NCBI GenBank assembly: GCA_902560625.1
Contig: CACEMD010000005.1
Location: 1-64,000, forward strand
DNA: 64,000 nucleotides
Source of the DNA: an uncultured Pelagibacteraceae bacterium
GTDB lineage: Bacteria; Pseudomonadota; Alphaproteobacteria; Pelagibacterales; Pelagibacteraceae
Direction: 5' to 3'
Positions 26,186 through 34,141 of the stretch are shown piece by piece. Both the position numbers and the translations under genes were made by a program. Under the pieces are notes generated by a model. That model had not been told where the DNA came from. It did no database searches and saw nothing but the letters and a program-made list of their open reading frames with translations. Within the stretch, counting starts at the first letter, position 1. Every line of letters starts with the position of its first letter.

Positions 26186-28312
26186 TTATTTACCTATAAC
26201 AACTATAGTTAAATCATCACTTAATTTTTCAATTTTAGAAGATGATGTTATTTCTTTGGTAATATTATTAAGCTCGTCATTAATATTTTTGTTAAAATTA
26301 TTATTAATTATCTTTTTTGAGCCATCAATACCGATTTCTTGATTATCTTTATCTAAACTTTCAGATAGCCCATCCGTAAATGCATATAATCTATTGCTAT
26401 TTAAATTAATTTTATTAACAAAATAATTCGATTTTGTTTTTTGTATAATCACGCCTAGCGGAGGGGATTTGCTCTCAAATTCCTCGAAATTTCCATTTAT
26501 ATCTCTTACTAAAGCTGGTTGATGACCAGCATTTACCCAAGCTACTTCACCAGTAGATATGTTATAATTCCCAATGATTGAAGTTACAAACATTCCGCTT
26601 GTTTTAGTTAAAAACAGATCATTATTCATGTGAAATGCAATTTCATCTACATCAACTTTATCTCTGGACATTATTTCAAATAAAGTTGAAGCTTTAGCCA
26701 TAACCATTCCTGCGTGTATCCCTTTGCCAGCTACATCTGCAATTATAAAATAAACATTATCGTTATGAGGATAGAAACTAAAAAAATCTCCAGAAACTTC
26801 TCTTGCTGCTATATTTATACCTTGCACAGGATAATTTTTTAAATTTCTTTTTGGTAAAAAGTTTTCTTGGACTTTTACTGCTAACTTAACTTCTTTTGAT
26901 ATTCTTTCACGCCACTTATTTTTTTCTTCTTCGCTGGTCTCTAGCTTACTCATTAATTTATTATAATAAAGACCAATCACACCACCTGCAGTAAATGGAT
27001 CCTGGGGACCTCTAATTTTAAGATCGCCTGACTCAGACTGTTTATCTAAAACTGAAATTAGATCATGCTCAACTGAAACTGCATTGTGCTCAGCAATGTT
27101 TAATCCTAACTCCTCTTGAACAGGACTTACTCTCAAAGGATAAAATTTATTGACTATGCTCAAGCCAATGTAAGAAGAAACAAAAGTAAATAAACCGATT
27201 GATGTAATACCAATTAATTGAATTTTGATTTGTGAAAATCTATCTAAACCAGTATCTAAAATTGTTAAATCTGAAAATAGGCCAACAGCTAAAGTTCCCC
27301 AAATTCCTGCAGCTAAATGGACAGGGACCGCACCAACTACATCATCAATTTCAAAATTATTTAAAGTTTCATTTACAATAATTGCAATTATTGCGCCTAT
27401 TATTCCAACAAAAATTGAAATAACTGACGACATCGAATTACACCCAGCTGTGATTGCAACTAATCCTGCTAGTGGGCCTAGAATAATATAAAAAGGATCG
27501 GGCTTTTTATACTTGAAGTAAGAAATAGCTAAGCCTGTTAATAGACCAAATGCAGCTGCTAAAAATGTATTGATTAGAATTAATGGAACTGCTTCATCCA
27601 TTGCGCCATTACTTCCTCCATTAAAACCAAACCAACCAAACCATAGAATAAGAGTACCTAAAACTGCTAAAGGGAAACTAGATCCAGTAAACTTTCCTTT
27701 GTTTGCCTCTGAATATTTGCCTATTCTTGGTCCCAAAATAATAACTGCAGCTAAAGCAATCCATCCTCCTACAGAATGTACAATTGTGCTCCCAGCAAAA
27801 TCTACGAATCCTAATTCTGATAGCCAACCTATAGATTTTACTGAGCCGGTAAGATAGCTTGAAGACCATGCCCAATGACCAACTATAGGATAAATTATTC
27901 CAGTCGCTAAAACTGTCATAATCAAATAACCATTAAATTTCATTCTTTCTGCAACAGCACCAGAAATTATTGTTGCAGCAGTTGCAACAAACATTGCTTG
28001 GAAAACAAAGTAAGTCATATAATCAGCTTTTTCTGTTTTAAAGAAAAATAAATCAGTACCAAAGAAACCGTTATAAGAAGTACCGAACATAATACCAAAT
28101 CCAAAAATCCAAAAAATAACTACAGAAACACCAAAGTCTGCCGCATTTTTAAGTGCAACATTAATACTATTTTTATATCTAGATAAACCAGTTTCCATAC
28201 ACATAAAACCTGCTTGCATTATGAAAACTAAAATTGCACAATCAATCACCCACAATGTATCGATATTGTTAGTGAGAGTATCTATTACTTGTTTTGCCAT
28301 ATCATTATTCAT
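26186..28312 (-). CDS. Ammonium transporter (Amt) fused to a SpoIIE/RsbU-type PP2C phosphatase
   Basis: 708 aa. Residues 1-395 form a full Amt channel with 11 membrane segments and the pore twin histidines H179 (TIVHSVGGW) and H332 (VPVHLAAGIWG). A linker follows, including a charged helix (about 458-490, KWRERISKEVKLAVKVQENF) of the kind that precedes RsbU domains. Residues 495-708 are a SpoIIE phosphatase domain with metal-binding Asp residues in VSGDFFSF (D509), IADVAGKGIHAG (D526), FTDGLSES (D647) and LSDDLTIVV (D699/D700). All catalytic positions look intact. Ammonium flux could gate dephosphorylation of an anti-sigma antagonist; the target is unknown, and no RsbV/RsbW-like or glnK gene is adjacent. 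Confidence 0.95.
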   Translation of the reverse strand: MNNDMAKQVIDTLTNNIDTLWVIDCAILVFIMQAGFMCMETGLSRYKNSINVALKNAADFGVSVVIFWIFGFGIMFGTSYNGFFGTDLFFFKTEKADYMTYFVFQAMFVATAATIISGAVAERMKFNGYLIMTVLATGIIYPIVGHWAWSSSYLTGSVKSIGWLSELGFVDFAGSTIVHSVGGWIALAAVIILGPRIGKYSEANKGKFTGSSFPLAVLGTLILWFGWFGFNGGSNGAMDEAVPLILINTFLAAAFGLLTGLAISYFKYKKPDPFYIILGPLAGLVAITAGCNSMSSVISIFVGIIGAIIAIIVNETLNNFEIDDVVGAVPVHLAAGIWGTLAVGLFSDLTILDTGLDRFSQIKIQLIGITSIGLFTFVSSYIGLSIVNKFYPLRVSPVQEELGLNIAEHNAVSVEHDLISVLDKQSESGDLKIRGPQDPFTAGGVIGLYYNKLMSKLETSEEEKNKWRERISKEVKLAVKVQENFLPKRNLKNYPVQGINIAAREVSGDFFSFYPHNDNVYFIIADVAGKGIHAGMVMAKASTLFEIMSRDKVDVDEIAFHMNNDLFLTKTSGMFVTSIIGNYNISTGEVAWVNAGHQPALVRDINGNFEEFESKSPPLGVIIQKTKSNYFVNKINLNSNRLYAFTDGLSESLDKDNQEIGIDGSKKIINNNFNKNINDELNNITKEITSSSKIEKLSDDLTIVVIGK

Positions 28313-28315
28313 AAT

Positions 28316-29182
28316 TTAAAATTTTTGAACATTTTTAATATTTTCTAAAGATTTTTCATATTCATTATAATTTTCACGATTTGATATCTTGATTACAAAT
28401 ACATTGAATAAAATAGTTAAAAATAATGGTATCAGGGTAATAATCGACAAAAAAGGAAAAATAATAAATAAATAAATAATTAAAAATAGAATTGATCTAA
28501 CTAAAACATTTACTTTAAAAACTCCAATAATAGAAAAAGAATGTATTATTAAATTTTTAAAACTCATCTGAGAAGGTCCTGAATATCTTGCTCCTCTTAT
28601 TGATGGAACTATTGCTCTATCTTTTTCGATTTTGGCGAGAGATCCAGAAAAACTGCTCCAGGTTGCTTTATCATTGATCATTTTTTGAACTGTTGATTTT
28701 GGTAAGCATGTATAATTTCCAAATTTTATAGACTTACCGGTAAATGTGAATGTGAGTAATTTATGTATTAAATAACAAGTTTTAAAAAAGATACCTTCAG
28801 ATCTTTTAATTCTTTCTCCAACTATAGGTTTGTCTTTATAATAGTTTAAATTTTCAATAAATTGTTTTATTTCTTCTGGTCTATCCTCGCCATCACCATC
28901 CATAGGTATAACATAATCAAAATCCTCATTTTCATAAATATATTTTAAACCTGCAGCATTGCATCTTGCATGACCTCTGTTTTCCTTCATCGTGATTATT
29001 TTGATTGATAATATATTCTTAAAATCAACTTTTATTTCTGGTTTTGGATCAATTGATGCATCATCAATAAGTATCACTGAGAAATTATATTGTAGATTAG
29101 CAACGTTACTATCAATATTTTTTAATAGCTCAATTGCTGACTGCCAATCATTGTAAATTGGTATCAAGATTTTTATTTTCAT
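28316..29182 (-). CDS. GT2-family glycosyltransferase with C-terminal membrane anchor (DPM1/ArnC-like)
   Basis: 288 aa. The N-terminus KIKILIPIYNDWQSAIELL is a GT2 start; ILIDDASIDP near residue 40 and VIPMDGDGEDRPEEI near 100 are the nucleotide-sugar and metal (DxD-type) motifs. Two hydrophobic helices near residues 225-270 anchor it. Such enzymes move sugars onto polyprenyl phosphate. That fits the upstream ArnT-like gene, which would use the lipid-linked sugar in the periplasm (inference). Confidence 0.85.
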   Translation of the reverse strand: MKIKILIPIYNDWQSAIELLKNIDSNVANLQYNFSVILIDDASIDPKPEIKVDFKNILSIKIITMKENRGHARCNAAGLKYIYENEDFDYVIPMDGDGEDRPEEIKQFIENLNYYKDKPIVGERIKRSEGIFFKTCYLIHKLLTFTFTGKSIKFGNYTCLPKSTVQKMINDKATWSSFSGSLAKIEKDRAIVPSIRGARYSGPSQMSFKNLIIHSFSIIGVFKVNVLVRSILFLIIYLFIIFPFLSIITLIPLFLTILFNVFVIKISNRENYNEYEKSLENIKNVQKF

Positions 29183-29184
29183 TT

Positions 29185-29310
29185 TTAGTTTACTGAGCCT
29201 AGAAACCTAAAAAGTGATGCAAATATTCCATGCCCCGAAAGTTCAATAGCAACAATTATTATAATAATTAATGCAATTTTTTTCGTTTTTGCATTCAAAA
29301 ATTTATCCAT
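29185..29310 (-). CDS. 41-aa single-pass membrane protein, unrecognised
   Basis: An ATG at 29310 (MDKFLNAKTKK) opens a 41-codon frame with a basic start followed by a hydrophobic helix ALIIIIIVAIEL at residues 13-24 and a short tail ending LFRFLGSVN. It sits 20 bp after the ArnT-like gene and 2 bp before the GT2 start on the same strand, filling the only gap in the cluster. Size, position and topology suggest a real small membrane protein, perhaps a partner of the transferases. I recognise no family. Confidence 0.6.
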   Translation of the reverse strand: MDKFLNAKTKKIALIIIIIVAIELSGHGIFASLFRFLGSVN

Positions 29311-29330
29311 GTGATTAACCTAACACAAAT

Positions 29331-30641
29331 TTATTCGTATTTCACACATTCTAACTTTTCATTACATAAGTAAATATGCTCTTTATCATAAATCCATTTG
29401 GGTCTTTCTTTTAAATGATAGGATAAGTTGCCAGCAATCCATTCATCGCCTTTTATAAATTCTATTTTGCCCTCAACTTTTCTCTGACTTTCATAAAAAC
29501 TTTTTACTAAGTTTGCGACTTCTTTTCCAGGGTAATCAGTTCTTTTGTTGGTTTGTGAAATTGATATATAAGAATAAATTACAGGTGATAAAAAAAATAA
29601 AAATAAAAATCCATATAAAAACGAGTTAATCTTATTTGGGTTAATCTGAGATTGAAATAAATAAACAAAAAATACTCCAAAAAATAAAAAAAAGGGTGTC
29701 ATCCACATTGTCCGAATTTTTGATCCAGTGACAACAGATGTCATAAACACTAAAAAGATAGGTAAAATATTTATAAATAATAAAAAAAGTAATTTTTTAT
29801 CTTTTAAATTAATCTTAAATTTATATTTTTTAACTAATAACCAAATCAAAAAGAAAAATGGAATAAGTATTCCAATTTGCTTAAGTAAAAAAATAAGTGG
29901 GAATTGCAGGTGATTTAAAATACTTGCTTGCTCTAAACCTGCTCTTTTTAATCCATATAAAACTGTAACAAACTCATTATTTAAAAGCCAAATAAAATGA
30001 GGAATCAATAAAACTAAAAAAACTTCAATAGTAATTAAATATTTAAAATCAAACTTTTTATTTTTTTTAAAGAAAATGAGGTAAATAAATAAAATATCTA
30101 TAGATACTAATAAATAAATGAATAAATATTTTGATAAAAAGCCTATTGCAGCAAATAAACCAACCAAAATACAATCAAAAAATCTTATATCTTTGTTGTC
30201 ATATATCCTCCAAGAATAATAAACTACCAATGACCAAAAGGGTAATTGACTTACATTCACATTGAATTCTGGTGTAGTAAAATTATAAAAATATATACTT
30301 TCTAGTAATAATACCGAGATAAGACTTAATTTTAAATTTCCAAAAATTTCTAAAGCAAACTTAAATACATAATAAAAAGCAATCACAACAAATATTGAAC
30401 TCAATAGATAAAAAGCCCAATCTTGAGCTCCAAATATTTGAAAAAAAATCTCTACAAAAAAGGCACTTGCCGGTGGATGTTTATTAAATCCCCAATCTAA
30501 GTTACTGCCCCATGCGAGTGCTTCTATAGTATCTAATGGTAAATTGTTATTTGTAAATGATGGAATCGATGTCCATATAATTATGTGAGATATAACAAAT
30601 AGGTAAAAAAAATATTTTAAATTTTTTTTATTTAAGGCCAT
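29331..30641 (-). CDS. ArnT/PMT-like membrane glycosyltransferase (GT39/GT83 type)
   Basis: 436 aa, with about ten to twelve membrane helices. The first periplasmic loop has LDTIEALAWGSNLDWGFNKHPP, shown here as its parts DTIEALAWG and GFNKHPP near residues 40-58: the conserved acidic and KHPP residues of ArnT-like enzymes that transfer sugars from polyprenyl phosphate. The C-terminal soluble part ends KEHIYLCNEKLECVKYE. I set the start at the ATG at 30641; a TTG six codons upstream is also in frame. It leads the cluster with the 41-aa ORF and the GT2 gene and could modify lipid A or another envelope glycan. Confidence 0.85.
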   Translation of the reverse strand: MALNKKNLKYFFYLFVISHIIIWTSIPSFTNNNLPLDTIEALAWGSNLDWGFNKHPPASAFFVEIFFQIFGAQDWAFYLLSSIFVVIAFYYVFKFALEIFGNLKLSLISVLLLESIYFYNFTTPEFNVNVSQLPFWSLVVYYSWRIYDNKDIRFFDCILVGLFAAIGFLSKYLFIYLLVSIDILFIYLIFFKKNKKFDFKYLITIEVFLVLLIPHFIWLLNNEFVTVLYGLKRAGLEQASILNHLQFPLIFLLKQIGILIPFFFLIWLLVKKYKFKINLKDKKLLFLLFINILPIFLVFMTSVVTGSKIRTMWMTPFFLFFGVFFVYLFQSQINPNKINSFLYGFLFLFFLSPVIYSYISISQTNKRTDYPGKEVANLVKSFYESQRKVEGKIEFIKGDEWIAGNLSYHLKERPKWIYDKEHIYLCNEKLECVKYE

Positions 30642-30670
30642 TTTTATAAGAATATACAAATAATCCTATC

Positions 30671-30698
30671 TTGACACCTATTTATTGATGAATATATT
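30671..30698 (+). promoter_or_regulatory. Sigma70 promoter of dksA
   Basis: TTGACA (30671-30676) and TATATT (30693-30698), 16 bp apart. The predicted start (about 30705) rules out the in-frame TTG/ATG at 30685/30688 and supports translation from ATG 30721. Confidence 0.75.
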
Positions 30699-30720
30699 CT
30701 CCCAATTCGAAAAATTGAGT

Positions 30721-31137
30721 ATGGTTAAAATCTCTAAAACTTATGTCCCAAAAGCTAGCGAGAAATATATGTGCGCTAAACATTTGGTTTTTTTTAAAAA
30801 AAAATTATTAGATTGGAAAATAGACCTTAAAAGAACAAGTAATGATGCATTGTTCAATAGTTCTTTAGATGATAACAGCACATCTGCAGATATAGTTGAT
30901 CAGGCAAGTTCATATACTGAAAAGAATGTTGAAATGAGAGCAATTAACAGACAAATAAAATTGATCTCTAAAATTGACTCTGCATTAAAAAGAATTCAGG
31001 AAGGAACTTATGGATTTTGTGAAGAAACAGGTGAGCCTATTGGACTTAAAAGATTAATGGCAAGACCGGTCGCAACTTTATCAATTGCTGCTCAAGAAAA
31101 GCATGAAAAAGAGGAAAAAGTTTACGCTGACCACTAA
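30721..31137 (+). CDS. dksA: DksA, ppGpp-linked RNA polymerase regulator (single-Cys type)
   Basis: 138 aa. A coiled coil spans about residues 25-95, with the acidic tip DIVDQAS (D57, D60) that enters the polymerase secondary channel. The C-terminal globular part YGFCEETGEPIGLKRLMARP (residues 97-116) keeps only one cysteine (C100) of the classical C4 zinc finger, as commonly seen in alphaproteobacterial DksA. It has its own promoter and its stop is interlocked with the convergent GST gene (4 bp). Confidence 0.93.
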   Translation: MVKISKTYVPKASEKYMCAKHLVFFKKKLLDWKIDLKRTSNDALFNSSLDDNSTSADIVDQASSYTEKNVEMRAINRQIKLISKIDSALKRIQEGTYGFCEETGEPIGLKRLMARPVATLSIAAQEKHEKEEKVYADH

Positions 31138-31760
31138 GGTTTTGGAATTTTTTGTCCTTTACTCATAAAATCATAAGCTTTAATTACTGCTGGTCTAGAT
31201 GCAATATTTTCGTACCAACTAGATAAATTTTTATAATTTTTTAAACCAAATTCGTGCCATTCATGTCTAGCTATCCAGGGCCAGGTAGCAATATCAGCAA
31301 TAGTATAATTTTCACATGCTAAGTATTTGGTTTCACTTAATCTTTTATCTAAATTCATATAAATTTTTTCTGAAATTTCAGCATACCTCTTTTCACTATA
31401 ATCACTTTTTCCAGAATTAAAGTGATGATAATGATGATATTGTCCAATTAAAGGACCTACTAAACCCATTTGCGCCATTAGCCATTGATCAATTTTAATT
31501 TTATGTTTCTTATCGTAAAATTTTCCACTCTTCTCAGCCAAGTAAATTAGTATTGCACCAGATCCAAATATAGTTTCATTATTTTCAGTATCGATAATTA
31601 CCGGAATTTTACTAAATGGACTTATTTTTATAAAATCATCTTTAAATTGGTCGCCTTTTCCGAGACTGACATATTTTATTTTATACTCATAATTAATTTC
31701 TTGTAACATTATTGCAATTTTTCTTCCATTTGGAGTTTCGGAAGTAAATAATTCAATCAC
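31134..31760 (-). CDS. Glutathione S-transferase family protein (YfcG/YghU-like)
   Basis: 208 aa: N-terminal thioredoxin-fold domain (MIELFTSETPNGRKIAIML, with TPNG in the active-site position seen in Nu-class YfcG/YghU proteins; SKIPVI with cis-Pro near residue 53; GSGAILIYLAE near 70), then an all-helical C-terminal domain. Nu-class members act as disulfide-bond oxidoreductases with glutathione. Its start shares one base with the FNR stop, so it closes the fdx-FNR-GST operon. Confidence 0.9.
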   Translation of the reverse strand: MIELFTSETPNGRKIAIMLQEINYEYKIKYVSLGKGDQFKDDFIKISPFSKIPVIIDTENNETIFGSGAILIYLAEKSGKFYDKKHKIKIDQWLMAQMGLVGPLIGQYHHYHHFNSGKSDYSEKRYAEISEKIYMNLDKRLSETKYLACENYTIADIATWPWIARHEWHEFGLKNYKNLSSWYENIASRPAVIKAYDFMSKGQKIPKP

Positions 31761-32772
31761 TATTTTACACCTAGTCGGTCTTTGATCGCTTTTGATGAAG
31801 TTGTAAATTCAAATCTATATTTTTCGTTAGGTCTTGCTAATTTAAAACATGCTCTAGCAGCTAAAGCTCCTTCATGAAATCCTGACAAAATTAACTTTAA
31901 TTTCCCAGGATAATTGCAAATATCACCAACAGCATAAATTCCTTTTTGATTAGTTTCAAACTTTTCAGTATCAACATTTATTGTTTTTTTATCGAAATTT
32001 AAACCCCAATTAGCTATAGGACCAAGTTGCATAATTAAACCAAAAAAACCTAACACAAAATCAGTTTTTATACTCTTAACTTCTTTATTATCATGTTCTA
32101 TATCAACACTTTCAATTGTCTCATTTCCCTTGACACTTTTTAACTGATATTTGGTAAATAAATTAATATTACCTAATTTTGATAATTCTTTTACTTTTTC
32201 AACACTCGATAAAGCTCCTTTAAATTCATCTCTTCTATGAATTAAATTAATCTTTGAATTTTTTGATAATTCAATTGCCCAATCTAAAGCACTATCTCCA
32301 CCACCAAAAATTGTAACTTTTTTCTTTTCAAAAATTTTTTTATCCTTAATTGCATAAAATAGGTATTTATTTTCATATTTTTCACACTCTTTAGGTGCGA
32401 ATTTTCTAGGTTCAAAAGATCCTACCCCTCCAGCAATTATTATATTTGGCGTAATAAAATTTGTTCCCTTATTTGTTTTAACATGCCAACTACCACTATT
32501 GTTTTTAACCTCGTCGACTCTTTCATTTAAATGAAATTTAATATTAAAAGGCTTTAATTGTTGAATTAGTTTTTTTGTTAATTCTTCACCTGTGCACTCA
32601 GGTATTGCAGGAATGTCATAAATAGGTTTATCTGGATAAAGTTCAATACATTGACCTCCAATTTTATCTAGATTATCAACGATCTCACAATTTAATCCTA
32701 TCAGCTTTAATTGGTGAGCTGTGAATAAACCGGTTGGTCCTGCGCCTATAACTAACGCATCAGTTTTGATCA

Positions 32773-32773
<1 letters not shown>
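31760..32773 (-). CDS. Thioredoxin-reductase-like ferredoxin--NADP reductase
   Basis: 337 aa. Two dinucleotide-binding folds: FAD site ALVIGAGPTGLFTAHQL at residues 6-22 and NAD(P) site VTIFGGGDSALDWAIEL near 160. GIYAVGDICNYPGK near 278 is the second FAD block. The redox-active CxxC of thioredoxin reductases is absent, as in the TrxR-like FNR group. Its start shares one base with the ferredoxin stop, so the two are probable electron-transfer partners. The cluster beside proteorhodopsin is a recurring SAR11 arrangement (recalled, not checked). Confidence 0.93.
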
Positions 32774-33156
<383 letters not shown>

Positions 33157-33172
33157 TTACTCTGTGGAGGTA

Positions 33173-33943
33173 TTATGCTCTTCTTCCACCTGAGTTTGCA
33201 ACAGCGCAAGACCAAATAATAACACCGAAAGCGATCTTATTAACAAAGTCTGCTAAGTTGTAAATAACGTTAAGTGCATTAGCATCTATTCCACCTGTTA
33301 GGTAACCAAAGATGTAACCTAATGGATAGATAGCCCAACCGACTGTAACGATCATTCTTAAAGCACCGAATGCTGTAACAAGTGATTTATTTCCAGATTT
33401 TGCAACAACTTTTCCTGCTTCACCTGAAAAGATTTCATAAAGGATGTAAACCCATCCAGCCATACCGATTATAAAACCTAGTGTAGCATTAATGAATCCT
33501 GCTTCTCCTAAATATCCACCTATTAACATTACTAAAGAACCAATTAAGATTCTCCAGAAGATGCCGCTATCAACTTTCTTAACTGCTGATAGAATTAAGT
33601 AAAATTCTACAAGCTGTAAAGGTACAGTAATTAACCAATCAATATATCTGTAAACAGTTGGAGTATCTCCTGTCTCAACCCAAACTGCTCTCATGTACAT
33701 GTAATGGATAAATGCAATACCAGTTACTAATCCAGCTACGTTTACTGATTTTCTCCACTGAGTAGACACATTTGCCTGCTCCATAAAGAAAAACGCTGTA
33801 GCTGCCAACATACCCATTGAAATTAACCAGAACGAAATACCTACAAAATCATCCGTAGCTAAAAAGGTTGTTGCCGCATTAGCTGCTGTAGTTACTCCTA
33901 CTAGAGCAAATAAAGCTAAAGCTAACGTTTTTAATGTCTTCAT
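33173..33943 (-). CDS. Proteorhodopsin, light-driven proton pump, blue-tuned
   Basis: 256 aa from the ATG at 33943, which has a good SD (GAGGGAG) and begins a signal peptide (residues 1-23, NAA-like cleavage). Seven membrane helices follow. Retinal Schiff-base Lys is K236 (ADFVNKIAFG), the proton acceptor D102 and the donor E113 (RYIDWLITVPLQLVEFYLIL), and the counter-ion partner His is H80. The spectral tuning position is Gln110, the blue-absorbing (open ocean) state; numbering is +5 from the reference green protein. All pump residues are present. A strong terminator follows. No retinal synthesis gene is in the window. Confidence 0.98.
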   Translation of the reverse strand: MKTLKTLALALFALVGVTTAANAATTFLATDDFVGISFWLISMGMLAATAFFFMEQANVSTQWRKSVNVAGLVTGIAFIHYMYMRAVWVETGDTPTVYRYIDWLITVPLQLVEFYLILSAVKKVDSGIFWRILIGSLVMLIGGYLGEAGFINATLGFIIGMAGWVYILYEIFSGEAGKVVAKSGNKSLVTAFGALRMIVTVGWAIYPLGYIFGYLTGGIDANALNVIYNLADFVNKIAFGVIIWSCAVANSGGRRA

Positions 33944-33970
33944 AAAAACTCCCTCATTAGTTAGTTTTTT

Positions 33971-33986
33971 TAGTTTATATAAACTA
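33971..33986. promoter_or_regulatory. 16-bp palindrome upstream of proteorhodopsin
   Basis: TAGTTTATATAAACTA, a perfect palindrome 28 bp before the start codon. It contains a TATAAA-like sequence and may overlap the -10 region or be an operator. Function is not established. Confidence 0.45.
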
Positions 33987-34084
33987 CACAATAATAACTT
34001 ACTGCGAAGTTAGGTGCTTAATTACCAAAAATAGATAGTTTATTGAAGGCTTTTTTGCAGTTAATAAGTATTGATTTTACTGTG

Positions 34085-34118
34085 TTTTTGAAATTTAATA
34101 CAACCTATATTTCAAAAA
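34085..34118. promoter_or_regulatory. Inverted repeat before prpE
   Basis: TTTTTGAAAT (34085-34094) and its exact complement ATTTCAAAAA (34109-34118), with a 14-base centre, ending 23 bp before the prpE ATG. The half sites are an operator-like distance apart; a leader hairpin is the alternative. Confidence 0.5.
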
Positions 34119-34141
34119 ACTAACAAATTCGAGTCACTAGA

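Noticed and set aside
33944-33991. 16-codon upstream extension of proteorhodopsin
   Set aside because: Precedes the signal peptide and the good Shine-Dalgarno sequence at the ATG at 33943.
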